From: Paragonimus skrjabini miyazakii
Taxonomy: Eukaryota > Platyhelminthes > Trematoda > Plagiorchiida > Troglotrematidae
Assembly (NCBI GenBank): GCA_014338405.1
Contig: JTDE01001009.1
Span: 109,393 to 173,392 of the forward strand
Direction: 5' to 3'
Length of the DNA stretch: 64,000 nucleotides
Positions 50,440 through 63,624 of the stretch are shown here, piece after piece; position 1 is the stretch's first letter, and the number at the start of each line of letters is the position of its first letter. Under the pieces are notes generated by a model. That model had not been told where the DNA came from. It did not search any database and saw nothing but the letters and a program-made list of their open reading frames with translations. Position numbers and translations under genes: made by a program.

Positions 50440-50720
50440 GGAAATTACTAATATGTCTGGCCAGATTTTTCGGAACAAGTGATATGGCATGTTCCTCAAT
50501 GTGCTGAACACTAACTTCGTATGGATCAACAGAACAATGTGGTCAAAAAACCCACAATTCTAACGAGAGCTACAACAAAAGATACCTGATAATCACCGCT
50601 GCTGTTTGCCAATGATTGTCGGATGTTTGGAATCATATTGGGCATCTTTCAACGTGTGTACTCAAAACTACAAATACATACATAGCCAAGATTTCCTAAT
50701 TAAAGACCAGCTCCATTAAA
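50440..50720 (+). mobile_element. Possible PLE GIY-YIG endonuclease remnant, weak
   Basis: TATGTCTGGCCAGATTTTTCGG...TGGCATGTTCCTCAATGT can be read as YVWPDFSEQVIWHVPQC. This resembles the Y-I/V-G-x-T...R...E-H-V-P segment of PLE endonucleases. Downstream, near 50640-50700, a frame reads FNVCTQNYKYIH, similar to the C-terminal L-C-x-Q-K-x-x-V block. Frames change between the two and stops are frequent. The resemblance is suggestive only. Confidence 0.25.
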
Positions 50721-53700
50721 CTATACTATCACTGACAAATAGTCAGTGAAGAATTAACTAGCAATGAAAACAAAAGTACGCCAATTAGCCATTGTCATTC
50801 GAGTCAAAAGCTATAGAAGTTTTCTGAATACGTTTAAAACCACAGTTTCCGACAGTTGAAAAGGATGAAGTCTACAAGTTGAGAATAAGTGAAATCTTTC
50901 AGTTGACGCTGAACGGTTACTATTGTGGTAAAATTGTTCAGTTACCCTAACAAACGTTGGAAAGATACGGATGGTTGTTATATAAAAGTTTATTATCAAA
51001 TATCAATATTGAGGTTTTGGTTTGACAACTTGAAATTGCTGCTGGATTTAGCTGAACGGATATTATTTGTCCCACGCAATCACACTTTACAGGTGACTGT
51101 ACAGTAACCAGAAAATAAACGGTATATCATGTCGCAGCCACTTTACGAAAACCGCTTGTATCCAAGTCACTCGTCCAGGACTTACTGGAGTAGTTTAGAC
51201 TGAAAAGTGTCATCAACTTAATGGAACTCGTTACAACATGAAACAATATAGTCGCATCAGCTGACTGTTTTTTAAAGGCCAAGAGATAGTTCAGAGTTAC
51301 TGTTGACTTCACACATAAAAAGATATTCAGTGATATGTAGGTCAGTAGCTCTGTTTTCAGTGCTATCCACAAATACTGTTGTTCTTTTCGGACGACTACT
51401 TAACTGTTTTGGTAGCGGATCTCGCACTTATAATTAGGGGGGGACAGCTGCTATATTGTCAAACTATGTGTCACAGACACGCTTAGTGTCCGTACATTTT
51501 GAAACACGTTGTTGATTTGGAAGTGTATGTTGGTACTGTCAATTTTGGTTTGCTTAATACATTCGACAGACTCTTGCTTGAACATGCTGCGAAAATCCCT
51601 CAAACCTGGCTTGTGTGAACTTTTACATAGGTATATACTGGATCTTTTAATCGGAGCTAGGCTAAAAGTTAGCCATTAAACTGTTAGCATGTCGACTGTG
51701 TCCTTTGTTGTATATAATTCGATTTTGCGTTACTGACTGAATTCAACTCACCAACGCTACTTAAACTCGATCACAAAACACTCCGGCGAATACTTTACAG
51801 AGTGACCTGAAGCACCGTGACCTATGGTTGAGGTCAAACAACATGTACTTGAATGTGCACACATGCAAAGTTTGGCAATTGATCTTGTGCAATTTGTTAC
51901 ACTGGCTGCATGACCAGACGCCTACCTGAACTTACCAGTGAGAAGCATCAAGGATGGAATCGTTGGGACAGTTGCACGGGAAATAATTACCAGCGCAACA
52001 ATCTCGCTTTTGAGGATTCATACTGTCGTTCCAGTCTCTTCTTTTTATCCGATTTACAGAGTCAATGCGCCCAGTAGAAAGTCGTGGGATAGTGGATTCC
52101 TGCCACAGCTGATAGGGTTGGATAGCCATTGAATAATCCGGCCTTATGTGCACAAAATCGCCCTGTTCACACCTTGTGGTTGTGAGGGCCTACCACCCAC
52201 CTCACGTTCCATCAAACTGTTACAATTCCATGTGCGTTATACATACCCCCAAGACAAAGATTCGAGTGAAGTTTTATAGGTTTATTTATGTTTTCGACTG
52301 TTCCTCTCAATGCTGATACAATTATTTAATGGATTGGTAAAGTAAGGTTATTATATCAGCCGGACATATTAAAGATAGACTAAGCCACTGGTCACTCAAC
52401 TGGCGATTAACTGATTAGTCCATTTCGCTACGCTAGTCTAATGGTTTGGCCGCGCAGGATGACTACAGGTGGAATTGTGACCATGATGGACTCCACTCTT
52501 GAGCAAAACAACTATTCATGGCATAACGGCGGATTATGCAGCCCGATTTCAGGAGCCTCAGTAGTGTAGCGTGTCCTCATCTGGACGGCCTTTGATGGGT
52601 TACCTGAAACGTGATAACAGTTATGGTCAATATCCGCCTGGTGCTCACTTTCAACCAGATGAGTTAGGAGTGCACTGTTGATCGATTTCGTTTCACCGCA
52701 CCCAAACCAACTTCAGTGGCAATTTGAACTTGGTTCAACGGCTGTTCTCATATTCGACCAATGTATACTGCTGCACAGGAATAAGTGAAGTAGGACATAT
52801 ACACAGATGAGGTCCAAAATGTTAGTTCATCCTTTTAAAAAATCGGGGAACTGGAGTTGTTGTTTGAAAACAGAGTTCGGTCGTTGCTTAGGTACTGTTG
52901 ATTACCTGACCGATTCTTCTCGTTAGCCAGTGTGTGGCACTGTTACCTCTGAACGGCACTTGACTAGAGACGGCTGCCTCATTTGAATTTGTTACTTATT
53001 TTCGCTAGCTTCTCCTTAACAGCGATGTTATATATACATTTTTTATCAGACCTGATGATGGGTAATTAAATATTTGGCCGCCAACATGTTTTGCGAGAGA
53101 TCCTTATTTACGGAAGAATCACAGCTGAAGTCAACAAAGAATTGTGTACTTCATCTGTCCAGTAAATATGTGCTGCCAACAAGCAGTATCTAGATGCTCT
53201 CTAGAAATGAGAAACAATGAAACTATTATCATAGTGACACATAACAGGAGATACGGTGGGTTCTTTTTCAAACCAACTAATTCCCTAGTTGAAATAATTA
53301 CACGCTTTCAGACACCATGAAATGTATTATTGGTCAAAAACTGGTTGACAAGTGAGTTGCACGTACTATGGTTACATGCCATTACTTCAACAGCGCAATA
53401 CAATAATCGTAAACCTCGCTTCACAGAGCTATGAAACTATGTAAAGCTGGACCAATGAAGATAGAAGTATAAATACTGAGAGGTGTGTTACCCTAGGACA
53501 ACTGTCTAGGCACATTCCGCGAATAGTACTTTCAAAACTTACAGTACAGAAGAAGAGAGAGTTCACTGGGTTATCATAAAAACACAAAAACCTAATGAAA
53601 GGAATGAATCAAAACCTTGAATTAGGGGTTAAACGGAATTTGTAAGTCCTTTCAGTTACGTCTGCTTGCTTGCACCAGAAGCACGCCATTGACATCAACC

Positions 53701-55863
53701 AGACCACTCGACTAGTCATTGTACTTCTTTGTTAATCTACTGCTGCAGTAACGAAAGCATTGGGAGGACAGTCATATAGCTGGACAAGTGAGATTAAGGT
53801 GGAAATGCATCGTGTAGGTTTATAAGTCCCCACAAAGCCGTAAGTCGTTGTATTAACTCGAATAACTTCATCGAGTTACCCCATTCCAGTACTTTGAGGA
53901 GTTTCCGCGCGGATCGATACTTTGCTCAAATTAGAAATAAGCAAAGAAACCGCCACAGTAGTGGTGATTCAGCATAAGTTTGTCTTTAAAATTCACAGCA
54001 ATAAGCAAGAGAAAATAAGGATTTTTTATAAGTTATTTTACATTTTCCAGAACTGAGAAAATTCGTCTTATCTAACATGGTCCTACACTGAATTTATTGA
54101 TGCCAGAAAGTAAATTGTTGATTATTTAGGAATCGGCCACAAAACAGAAAATCTAAATCTGGGACTATATATGGGAAAAACTACAATTTCCAACTGTTAA
54201 TCCAATTTGACCATATTTCCGGGCGACCTGTCGCAATATACTTCAATAAATTACGAATCCAGACAGACCAGAAATATTTTACTGCCATCCTATAATTGTT
54301 GTTCTGATAATCCGATTTTGGCGAAACAGTTTATTCACAATTGCGGTGAATCTTCGGCGCAAAAAGTGCGCAGTTGTGGGCATTTTATTGAAATACCAAG
54401 GGGCTTTTAATGACCCATTGATCCGATGGTATCGCGTGAAACCTTTTTGATGTGTGAAGTTTATTGTGCTTTCTTGGTAACAATTAAAGTGATATACCAA
54501 AATAGATAGGAACCAACAACAATACTTACTCAATTTTTTGAATACTCTAAACGGTTCTAGCAGGCAGGTTTGGCTGGACATTTACAAATAAGAATTCAAT
54601 ACTATCTAAGTTGAGGTCGATGGATCAATTGCCAACAAAGTTTCTAAATGAAAGCGTTGGCGGTTGTTTTACTTCAGGCCATTGCAAATACATGCACTAC
54701 TAGCAAGATTTAACTAGATCAAAACTATCTGGCAATAATCATTTTTAAAAAGGGCAGACAGTAAATGCTGCGATCAGTTGTCAGTAATATTTAATCGATG
54801 TTAACCAGCATCCCGTAATATTCTTTGGTAATTTTCCTAAAACCTCCGGACATCTGAAGTGTCAAGGAAAAGTGTAAACAACGGGAGATAAATTTCACCC
54901 CAGATTTTTACTGTAATAAACTGTATTCTCGCTAGAGTAAATACAAAACAGACAGCTCTGATATAACATACGATCTATACAAATGCAAGGAAATAACTCA
55001 TACAAAATACCCAGAAGCGAATGTAAAGTCACCGACAGTGGCAAAACATTTGACAGTGAGCCTAACACAGAATTCTTAGCGCAAACCAATACATACCAAC
55101 AGTTGGGGGAGTTTCACGAACCTAACTTATGAACACTCTATGATACCGAGTATTCATTAATGCACATCTATTTGATTTTAACTTAAACGATGGAATTTTC
55201 TGGTAGAAGTTGCTCTGTTTACCATTAGCTCTCATTTATACAACAGCCTCAGAGCTTGAAACTTATAAGTTTCTCTTCCGTTCGGTTTGCCGTTCACATA
55301 ACTGGATTCGGTTTTTTATTTCATAGACTCTCACATCAATTAATCTGAACGATGGGATTGGTCTGCTGCAGTCCTCTTACGAGATTCTGATGGCCCCGAG
55401 CGATGCATCAATTTCTTCATTTACGTTAAATCTCTGTAAACAATGGTCATACGTTTCCGTTTTCCAATAGTGACACTTAGGCTTGGATAAAATGATACTG
55501 GAATTTAAGTGGATGCAAATACTTTTTAAATCTCAGTTTTAGCTCTAACCTCACGACTCTAGTTACCAAAGCAGTCTCCCAAAAGAACACTGTATTCCGA
55601 CCTAGCAATTGTTTCGTTCTTTAATTTACTGTTCCCTCAAGTGGGTAAATAAACCCGTGCAAAACTTATAGGTTTATAGAGATTTCAAAAATGTCTACCT
55701 TTTTATCAGATTCTACTCAAAATCTATTCAGATTGGAATAACTTTTACTCGGAATGCAACAATATACCTCCACCAAAACAAAAAAATTATCTTTTTATAC
55801 AGTGATAAGGGAGACTGACGAATATCATTAGTAGACAGAACTACAAGTTAATCGTCGTTCCAA
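50721..55863. other. No recognisable gene over about 5 kb
   Basis: Overlapping frames on both strands (51127-51372 minus, 51932-52153 minus and 51938-52132 plus, 54207-54410 plus and 54279-54581 minus) show no motif. The stretch 52440-52760 is somewhat GC-richer and could be a repeat, but I recognise nothing in it. Confidence 0.4.
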
Positions 55864-56100
55864 ATGGAGCAACCTGCGCACAATTCCCTTTCCGCTCTCC
55901 TTGAGAAAACCGTTGTAGCTCTTCGGTTTACACTCAACAAGCAAACCAGGGATAATCTGGCTCAGATTACACATTTTTTGTTATATGCCGACCTGTTCCC
56001 AATTAGTACTGTCGTACACCTATGTGCCAACGTATACGTTATGGTCAAATGCATCACAAAACGCTGTTGCAAAGCTATCCCGAAGAATTAGATCATTTTT
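55864..56100 (+). mobile_element. Possible non-LTR reverse transcriptase remnant around the Y-A-D-D block
   Basis: The frame 55864-56091 ends with LLYADLFPISTVVHLCANVY and then MVKCITKRCCKAIPKN. This resembles the RT catalytic block (Y/F-A-D-D-L) followed by a helix with G-L-x-x-N and a later N-x-x-K block. If so, the second catalytic aspartate is lost (Y-A-D-L). No flanking RT blocks were found and the match is short. It may be an old LINE piece or coincidence. Confidence 0.3.
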
Positions 56101-56295
56101 GACTCACTACGAACCGCAGTTCACTAAATTTGCTGACGTCTTCACGTAAAATCGGTTCAAACCTACATCTTATGGTTGAACGCAATCATCTGCCATAATT
56201 AGGCTGTCGCTTTTATGATATGTACTGACTGTCATTCAGGTCCTATTGATTGAAGTTCACTCCTTTGTTCGTGCACCCCCTAAACACTTCGGGCA
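56101..56295. other. No recognisable gene
   Basis: Short stretch between two weak coding-like pieces, with nothing recognisable. Confidence 0.4.
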
Positions 56296-56529
56296 TTAGA
56301 TAGAAACTTTGCATTGCTGTAGTCTTTTGACTCTAACCATCCAATACGGAATGCTGGCATCGGCATTGATTGTCTCTTGCAGTCTGGTATGAACACTTGA
56401 CAAGAAAGTGAGTGTTCCATCTAATGGACTTTCTAAGTATACGTCCACGGGTTTGTGATCACCCGGAGCGACTGTTCTTGTCCTCATAATAAATATACGG
56501 GAATGATCCGTCGCAGAAACTGTAGACAT
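56296..56529 (-). CDS. Unidentified open frame, 77 codons, coding-like composition
   Basis: Minus-strand frame starting MSTVSATDHSRIFIMRTRTV and ending with a stop at 56296-56298. The middle (GDHKPVDVYLESPLDGTLTF) has the even composition of a real beta-rich protein rather than a chance frame in AT-rich DNA. It could be a single exon or part of a decayed element. No domain, splice-site pair or neighbour supports a function. Confidence 0.2.
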   Translation of the reverse strand: MSTVSATDHSRIFIMRTRTVAPGDHKPVDVYLESPLDGTLTFLSSVHTRLQETINADASIPYWMVRVKRLQQCKVSI

Positions 56530-59500
56530 TTGCCCAACGTTTGCTCAGGGGACAATAACTACAGTTTCGGGAATCGTTCGGTCGGCATTTTGTAACCGTC
56601 TTGTCCTATTCAGTAAACTCGTTGCAAATGTGAAAAACCATTATGTAATAATCCGGAAGCCATTTTGGGCGGGCAGTGGTTTAAAAAGTCGGTTATTATT
56701 AACTATTTCATTCCAACAGAATCTCCACCAGTTTGCTGTTCAGCAAAGTGGGCGCGGAATGTCTGAATCGGTAGAATAAAAAAGATCGAAACAACTGACT
56801 AACCCCTTATAAATTAATAGACAACCATAAATGGTTTTCAGTCAGCATTTCTGTAAAATATTTTGCTTTGTCCAGATATGCATTAAGACGTTTGGAGTGA
56901 GCAGGTGTCTTTGATGACCACTTCTGCAGCCAGAACCACATCCGTTTTCCGAATCCGGTTGGTTGGTTGGTTGATGGGCGTAGCCGATTAATTGCAAAGC
57001 GTTATATTATGTAAAAAGTAGAGATGAATACCTGAGGATTTCTTCTAACTGCAACTGGTGAAATACAAAAAATGAAGCAGCTTTTGTGATTAACTAAGGT
57101 TGGCCTAACTGCAGGCAACTTGCTTTGGGGGTTTTGCTTTTCTAGCTCGATACAGTTTGATGCAACCTTATACGATTTGTAACCGTTGTGCCTGCAGATT
57201 CCATCTAACGCTAGACTTACAGAGTTTACAACATTTGGCGCTTCTCACGGGAGCTGATTCTGTGCTTTAACTGATGATTCAGCCACCAGCTGACTGGTCT
57301 TTAAATAACCACTTAAACTTCCCGGAGCATCAGCACGAATGCTGCACCATTAGCGGTCACTGAAAACTTTACACTTCCCCACATTCATACCAAAGGTGAA
57401 TCGGCAGTTGTACCCAGGCAGTCGAAGACATCAGACTTCCAAATTATCTAAACAAAATCAATACGGGTAAAATTCATCAAACGCGTATCTTAAATACCAT
57501 CTTGTCTCTTCGGACGATCGACTGAGTGGTACAAACAAAGCATTAGTAAATCACATACGGTGTGTTTCGGCTAGGCTTTTGTAAGTTGGATCTGTCCAAC
57601 AGCAGTTAACTGAACTTAGTTCCAAATGGACAGCTCGGTAGTTAATGCACTCCAGGAATGTATACCGTACGTGTATAACACAATGATAATCAACTGTCAG
57701 GGAGGCATCCTTAGGTCTTGTGCGGTCATAAATTCTATGTGCATTAGTCTCAGTCCGTCTGACTTGATCAGCGCTTATAATTCACCATCCTTCGCGTTTG
57801 TCCTGAGCAACAGTTACGGTAGCGGATTAGCAGTGGTTAATAGAGTGAATTCACGTTGCACAATTATCTCGCACGTATAAAAGCCAGACATTGATTTTTG
57901 ATCTCATTGTGCTTCCTCCCAATCAACTTACAGTTAGGGATCATGGTCTGAATGAAAGATCGCGTCTTGTATTTACCACATGACACAGGTCGTATTATGT
58001 CATATTATTTTAAGACAGAACGCAGTCTCTTTTGATTTGAAGTTATCGCTGCACGAACGTCTACCGAAACACCGCCAACTAGGCTTGTCTTCAAGTACAC
58101 AGGAGATTCGCTGAAACTTTTTAACGTTCGTCGTGCTAAGCAGCTTCCTATTTTTTTATAATGTAGATCCAGCCCAACTATGCCTTCCTGTCTTTTGACA
58201 CCATTTGCTGAATTTCAGTTTGTAAGATATTCAGTATTCATTGAGTTAATTCACCAAACAAAATATCTATTATAAAGCATTTATAAAAGTATTGTCGATT
58301 TGTCCAAGCGGGAAGGGATTGACCAGAAAAGTTTAAGCTTGCTCTTTTTCCTCACCTAATGAATGTCTCACCTACTTTCCTCTTTATATGAAGTGTCTTT
58401 GTTTACAGTGTTTTGTCTAATAGAATTGTGAAAACCGTGATAAAATTCTAAAAACATAAAATTGACGGGGAACTATGATATGCTGAATACTTTCAACGTT
58501 ACGTGTAACCGCGTAATCTAATGAAGAACAGCAAGGCCGATCAATTTCAGCCTACGAACGAAAGGAAATGTCACAACAATGTAACAGCAACCTTCTTGCA
58601 CCTTCATGGTCGTGACCCCTTGACCTGGTGGATAAATATCTGGATTGTAATCTGCCCTATAATACAGAGTTGCAGATTGGTTGTTCTGGCGTGCGTAGTG
58701 CTGATGAGACTCTGCTAGGTCGGATTAGCTACTAACATTTCGCTGGTAATCACTGGAACCAAGTGGTTGCATGAAGTTTGAGTTTCAGCACTTCTTGAAC
58801 TCATCAGCATTGCGGCCATTGTCGCGTAAGACGCAAGTACTCTGGTCCATGTCTGCGTATGGCAATATTGTCGACCAGTATGCGTTCAATTTTGAGGTCA
58901 TCGATCAACTCAACAAAAGAGTGTTTAAACATTTGAATAGGATAATTCAACTTCGCCCAACGTGACCCCACGGATGCAGTTGATACAGAGCCCACGTTCG
59001 TAATAAGAATTTATATGTAGACATTGCTGGCGAATTTTAACCGGATCAGACTTAGTAATTAATTTCGGTTGGTCAGTGGCCTGACAAAAGATTTTATTGT
59101 AAGATGTGAATGGTTTTCAATGGTTGTTAAACAGAAAGCCAACAGTTTATGAGCTTAGTTTTGTGTGCCTCAAATTCGAGTTGTCTTCAAAAACTGACGC
59201 GAAAGCAACAAGATCAAGTAAACCAACGTGCTTTGAATGCACACTACGTGCCTTACTCATATTTTTAAAATTGACCATCGAAAAGGCGACAGAAAAATCA
59301 TAGAATCACGAGTAGTGCACTGAAAATGTGAGAAGTTATTAAAAACCCTTCAGAATAATCGCCATTAGATCGGATCAGAAAGCATTTACAGTGGAGCAGG
59401 TGGCGACTGGAACAGATGCAACTTTTGCCCTCTAAGCATATGCACACAAGCAAGACTTAGGACTTCTCTAGCATCCCACAATTTTCAATTTAGAACAGCT

Positions 59501-61399
59501 GTTTGGATGGTTACTTTCCACTACTAGTTTCTTGTTCATTTTAATTGCACTTTATATAGTCACTTGTTTCACATTACACTAATGTCTTTAGGTACAAAAT
59601 ATGGGCATATCCACATATGTAATGCCGTAAGACTTACATATACTGAACAGCGATTGTGCATACACACAAACCTATTGTATTTTGCATGCAAATAAAGTAT
59701 TGTTCATTTCATTGGATGCCAAGTAAAGTGTAACACATCGTAATGCATCTATTTTAAAGATAACTAAGTAGCGCCCCAGTATTTTTTGTACAGACATTTC
59801 ATCGTCGGTATGCGTCGAATAAAGTGTCCAGTTAGATTACGTTGTTAAAAAAGCAGATGACTTACACACTACCTAGAAGACAAATTCATAGGTGTGAATT
59901 GTTTAATGCTTATTGAAGACACATGACTCCCAATCTATTGTGCACTGTCTCCTGCACCTCGAAACATGACTGGTAGACAGGGTTGATTTTATCCATTGGC
60001 ATTCCTTCCCAGTAGTCAGTTCAATTTTACCAGGTAATGTACATGGGTATATCGTTCTCTTAATGTCATTTCAGTACATTCGTGTAGCAAGACTGTAAAT
60101 CACTTCGAAGTTTGTTAGTTGTTCACACTGTGGAACAAAAACGTATCAATTGTAAACGCTGTTACTGATCGTTAGTACGTACTGAAAGAGCCAACGCATG
60201 TGCGGTTGAATTTTGGGACGCACAGCATGGGGGTTTGCTTGAATTTCCAGGTATGTCAATGGAATAAGAGAACGGTGAGTAACCATTTCAATTATCAAAG
60301 TCTTCCTGATACAGACCCATGAAACTCAAGAGTGCAGTGGATTTTTCTAACTGAGAATAATGCTGTTTATCAATAATAACTATCGCCTCGGATCACTTAG
60401 TGATCTTCAGCGTGTCGACCTCGGGTGAAACTTGCAATGACATCTCAAATGCAGTAAGAACCAAAGCATCGATTGCCTCACCACTTCGCGAAGGCATCGT
60501 CGACTAGGAAGTGAAAACCGAAAATTATTTACATTAAAACCTGCTCGTTGGTACAATATTGATTTGGTTGTTAACATGCGTTGAAGTCTTCTACTTATTG
60601 ATTTCCTGATTTTTATACGTAGTCTCCAGAAGCTTTTGCGCTTGTCTCCAGGGGCGTGACTAAGCGTACTTAAAAGCTGCATTGTTCAACATATGTTCTT
60701 TTGCTTGTCTAGCTTGCTGTGTTTTCCCTAAAGGCTGCCGCGCACGAAAGTCTCAAAACATCCAACAGATTCCCCTCAGTCGTTACACAATTAACGTTAT
60801 TTATCGCGGTTCTTCTTTTCGAACGCTTCAGAAATCTAGTGTTCGCTAAACAAAAATACTGTTGAAGTTCACCTCATTGTACAAAACAAGCGGTTAATGC
60901 CTGGCATTAATGAATGTTGTTTGAAATAACTTGAACGCCATTTTAAGTATCTACGGATTTTGTACCCAGGTAAAGTGTCAAGTCAGGCACTTTTGACAAT
61001 AAACACTGCTTACCCCTAGTTCTTTTAACAGATCGTCAGTGAAACACACACTAACTGTGACCGACATTGGAACTTGACCCAAATTTTCATGGGCATACGG
61101 GTTGAACAATACGCCCTTTGTTTCACATTCTCTTACTCAAACTTCTAGGCACATTTGTCTGTAGGTAATATTGAAGTTGCCTGCTCAGCAAGAGCGGCCA
61201 CAAAGCAAACCCATAACATGGACCTCTCACCTGGTTGCACCCCTTCCAAACCGGACCGGGTAAAACGTTTTGTATAGATACTAATGATGCTATCCGTTTT
61301 CACTCCTGTTCAATCTGTGTCAATCCGATTCCTTGACAGTTCATATATGTAAATCACTGAGTTCCCTTGATCCAGTTCACCAATAACGATAGAAGACAT
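56530..61399. other. No recognisable gene; one GGTT tandem repeat
   Basis: GGTT is repeated four times at 56957-56972. The frames 57626-57880, 58521-58718, 58771-58965 (with 58804-58995 on the other strand), 59106-59303 and 60407-60682 (minus, arginine-rich) have no recognisable domains. No RNA gene was seen. Confidence 0.45.
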
Positions 61400-62850
61400 A
61401 TACCACGGGATGTTAATATTTAACATAATGTAAAAGATTTATTTGAACTGATACAAAGTTTACAGAACGTATTGCTGAGTTCAGATAGGATGTATTCTAC
61501 CGATGTTGACTCCTTATTTACAAACATTCTGATTCCAGAAACAATTGACATTTTGTGTGATTTTATGTCCCACCAAAATTGGCCTTTTTGTCTCCAAGTT
61601 GATTGTCTCAAAGAACTTATACTTTTGCGTACGGAGAACATCCGTTTTGATGTTGGAAGATCATCTTATTAAAAAATGTGAGTGCGTAGCAGTGGGTAGC
61701 CCAATGGGTCCAACGCTTGCAGATTTATTTTTAGGAACGACTGAATTTAAATTATCTGATACTGTAGATGGTGCCAACCTCTATAGGCGACATGTAGATG
61801 ATATTTTGATTTTCACCATTGATAGTTATTTTTGCTTCACCTTTAAACCTTTTTGATTCCGTCCATTCTAACCTTAATGTTACTCATGAAAAGGAAACAA
61901 ACAATGGTTTACCTTTTCTAAACACTTCACTCACTAGACGACAGAATGGCCCACACCAGCGTTCAGTATACCGCAAGGCCACTTGCGGCAGTCAGTATTA
62001 GCAATTTTCTTCTTTTGCACCAATTACTGATAAAAGAGGTCTGGTGCAAACCCTATTTCATAGATCCCGGAAGATATGCACCGATGACTGCTTGCAAGAA
62101 GAGAAGGAAAGGTTGAAGAAGGTGCTGCTCCCAAACGGATATCCTCAGAAGTTTATCGATATTCACAGCCAGAAAAGACTGACCAAGACTGCCGTGAGTA
62201 CGGACCCTATGAAGCAGGCTTTTTGAAACTACCTGTCAAAGGCGATCATATTACATTTCACGTAAGTCAAAAATTATAATCTGCCCTAACTCATACACAC
62301 CCTGCGGCTGAAGTCCGGTTGCTACTCGCAACTAGGAGTGTCGCTCAGCTTATTCATAATCATGATCTACCGAAATGTTCTGTCTCACATGTAATCTGTC
62401 AGTTCACCTGCAGCTGCGTTGACATCTATATCAGCAGAACAGATACGTACCTACGACAAAGAATGGCTTAACATATTCCGAAGTGGTTGGTGCGCGCCAT
62501 GACGCAACAGAGTGACCGAGACGAAATCCCACCTAATCTATTGCAAAACACATCATGGAATCAGGTCACGTTGTTGACACCGCCAACTCGTTCCAAGTGT
62601 TGTTGCGTAATCGAAACCCGAAAGGGCTTGCCTCCTCCGAGGCAATGTTAATCAATACTCGCCGTCCGGTCCTGTGTGTGCATAACCTGTTGACTCATGC
62701 AGTTTGTCTGCTCTGAAACTGATAACAGTCCTTGCTTCATGTAAGCCCAATCACTGGTTGTTTCCATCGTTGTTGTTATCTGCAGGTGTCCTATATATTC
62801 TAATGTTTCACTTTCGTCACTGATGAGAGTAAACGAAATTTTAACATCTC
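61400..62850 (+). mobile_element. Penelope-like element, copy 3 (best preserved: RT plus GIY-YIG endonuclease)
   Basis: The RT blocks run in order: VKDLFELIQSLQNV and STDVDSLFTNI (61430-61530), GSPMGPTLADLF (61693-61728), and YRRHVDDIL (61782-61808) with both catalytic aspartates present. NNGLPFLNTSLTRR, KICTDDCLQEEKERLKK and NGYPQKFIDIH (to about 62165) follow. The endonuclease follows: VICQFTCSCVDIYISRTDTY (about 62391-62450; the usual Y-I-G reads Y-I-S), HIPKWL, KHIMESGHVVDTANSF and EAMLINTRRPVLCV (to about 62690). Reading frame changes occur near 61650, 61820, 62220 and 62530, with in-frame stops at 61999 and in the endonuclease, so it is dead. The upstream RT region before 61400 is missing. 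The 3' flank to about 62850 resembles 690-825. Confidence 0.9.
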
Positions 62851-63019
62851 GCGATATGTCGTATATTCTTATTGGTGAGCTCATAAATAACCATGTGTCT
62901 CTCAGTTAATCCACTGAGGTGTGTACCGTCAGCCTAATAAGAAATTCCCATCCTGAGGTTATTGACCGTAGTTTTCATTAGTATTCGCGTATCTTCTGTC
63001 AAAATAGTCTAGCAACCTC
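62851..63019. other. Spacer between PLE copy 3 and the SINE cluster
   Basis: Nothing was recognised apart from GCAACCTCAATATT (about 63013-63026), which resembles the sequence just upstream of the SINE head at 63640. Confidence 0.4.
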
Positions 63020-63230
63020 AATATTACTCACAAGCAGGCTAATTGTGTGCACACGATGAGTTAGTTGCACCTAGTTTGAGGTCACTGGCGCAGTGATCCA
63101 CACAGTCGAGGCGAAAATAGTTAGCCAAGTATAATGCTTCCTTTCGACAGGAACAGGTTTCAGAAGCACAATAGATACAGTGAAGCTGCTAACAGTAGGA
63201 CGTCAATGCATATGAAGAAATTCACACAGA
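63020..63230 (+). mobile_element. tRNA-derived SINE, internally deleted copy
   Basis: ACTCACAAGC (63028-63037), then TTTGAGGTCACTGGCGCAGTGATCC with an A-box-like TGGCGCAGTGA (63086-63096), match the head of the copy at 63625-63975. After the head, the B-box region and part of the body are missing. The sequence resumes at AGTATAATGCTTCCTTTCGACAGG, which corresponds to AGTCTAGTGCTTCTTTTCGAAAGG of the other copy. The tail is strongly diverged. It has the same orientation as the next copy about 600 bases downstream. Confidence 0.6.
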
Positions 63231-63624
63231 AAGCCAGCAGTGCGGCTTATTATATGGTGTACTCAGTGTCAATTTCCGGTTCTTTGAATTATTACACTAT
63301 TTAAACCTTTAGTTATCCTGTACTATTTAGGCAATACACTATACGAGTGCATGTGGCCACCAACTTAACTTTGATTTCGCTTTACAATATTTTCGACATT
63401 AGTGTTGTATGACCTTATAAGCAAACCGCTAAATACAAAACGCGTGGTTATACTGAGGATCAAACAACGCAGGTGAACAAAAATATCAAATAGCGGCATC
63501 GAATTCCCTCGGCTTTGTCTCTCCAGCCTCACAGCAAGCACTATATGGAGTACTGACTGTAGTATAACTAACGCATACATCGGTTTTTCCTACCTTTGGT
63601 TGTTTCGTTTGTTATGAATTTTCC
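63231..63624. other. No recognisable gene
   Basis: Intervening AT-rich DNA between two SINE copies. A minus-strand frame at 63365-63580 (71 codons) has no recognisable motif. Confidence 0.4.

Noticed and set aside
60407..60682. Arginine-rich minus-strand frame as a nucleic-acid-binding protein
   Set aside because: The arginines come from local base composition. There is no domain, and the opposite strand is equally open.
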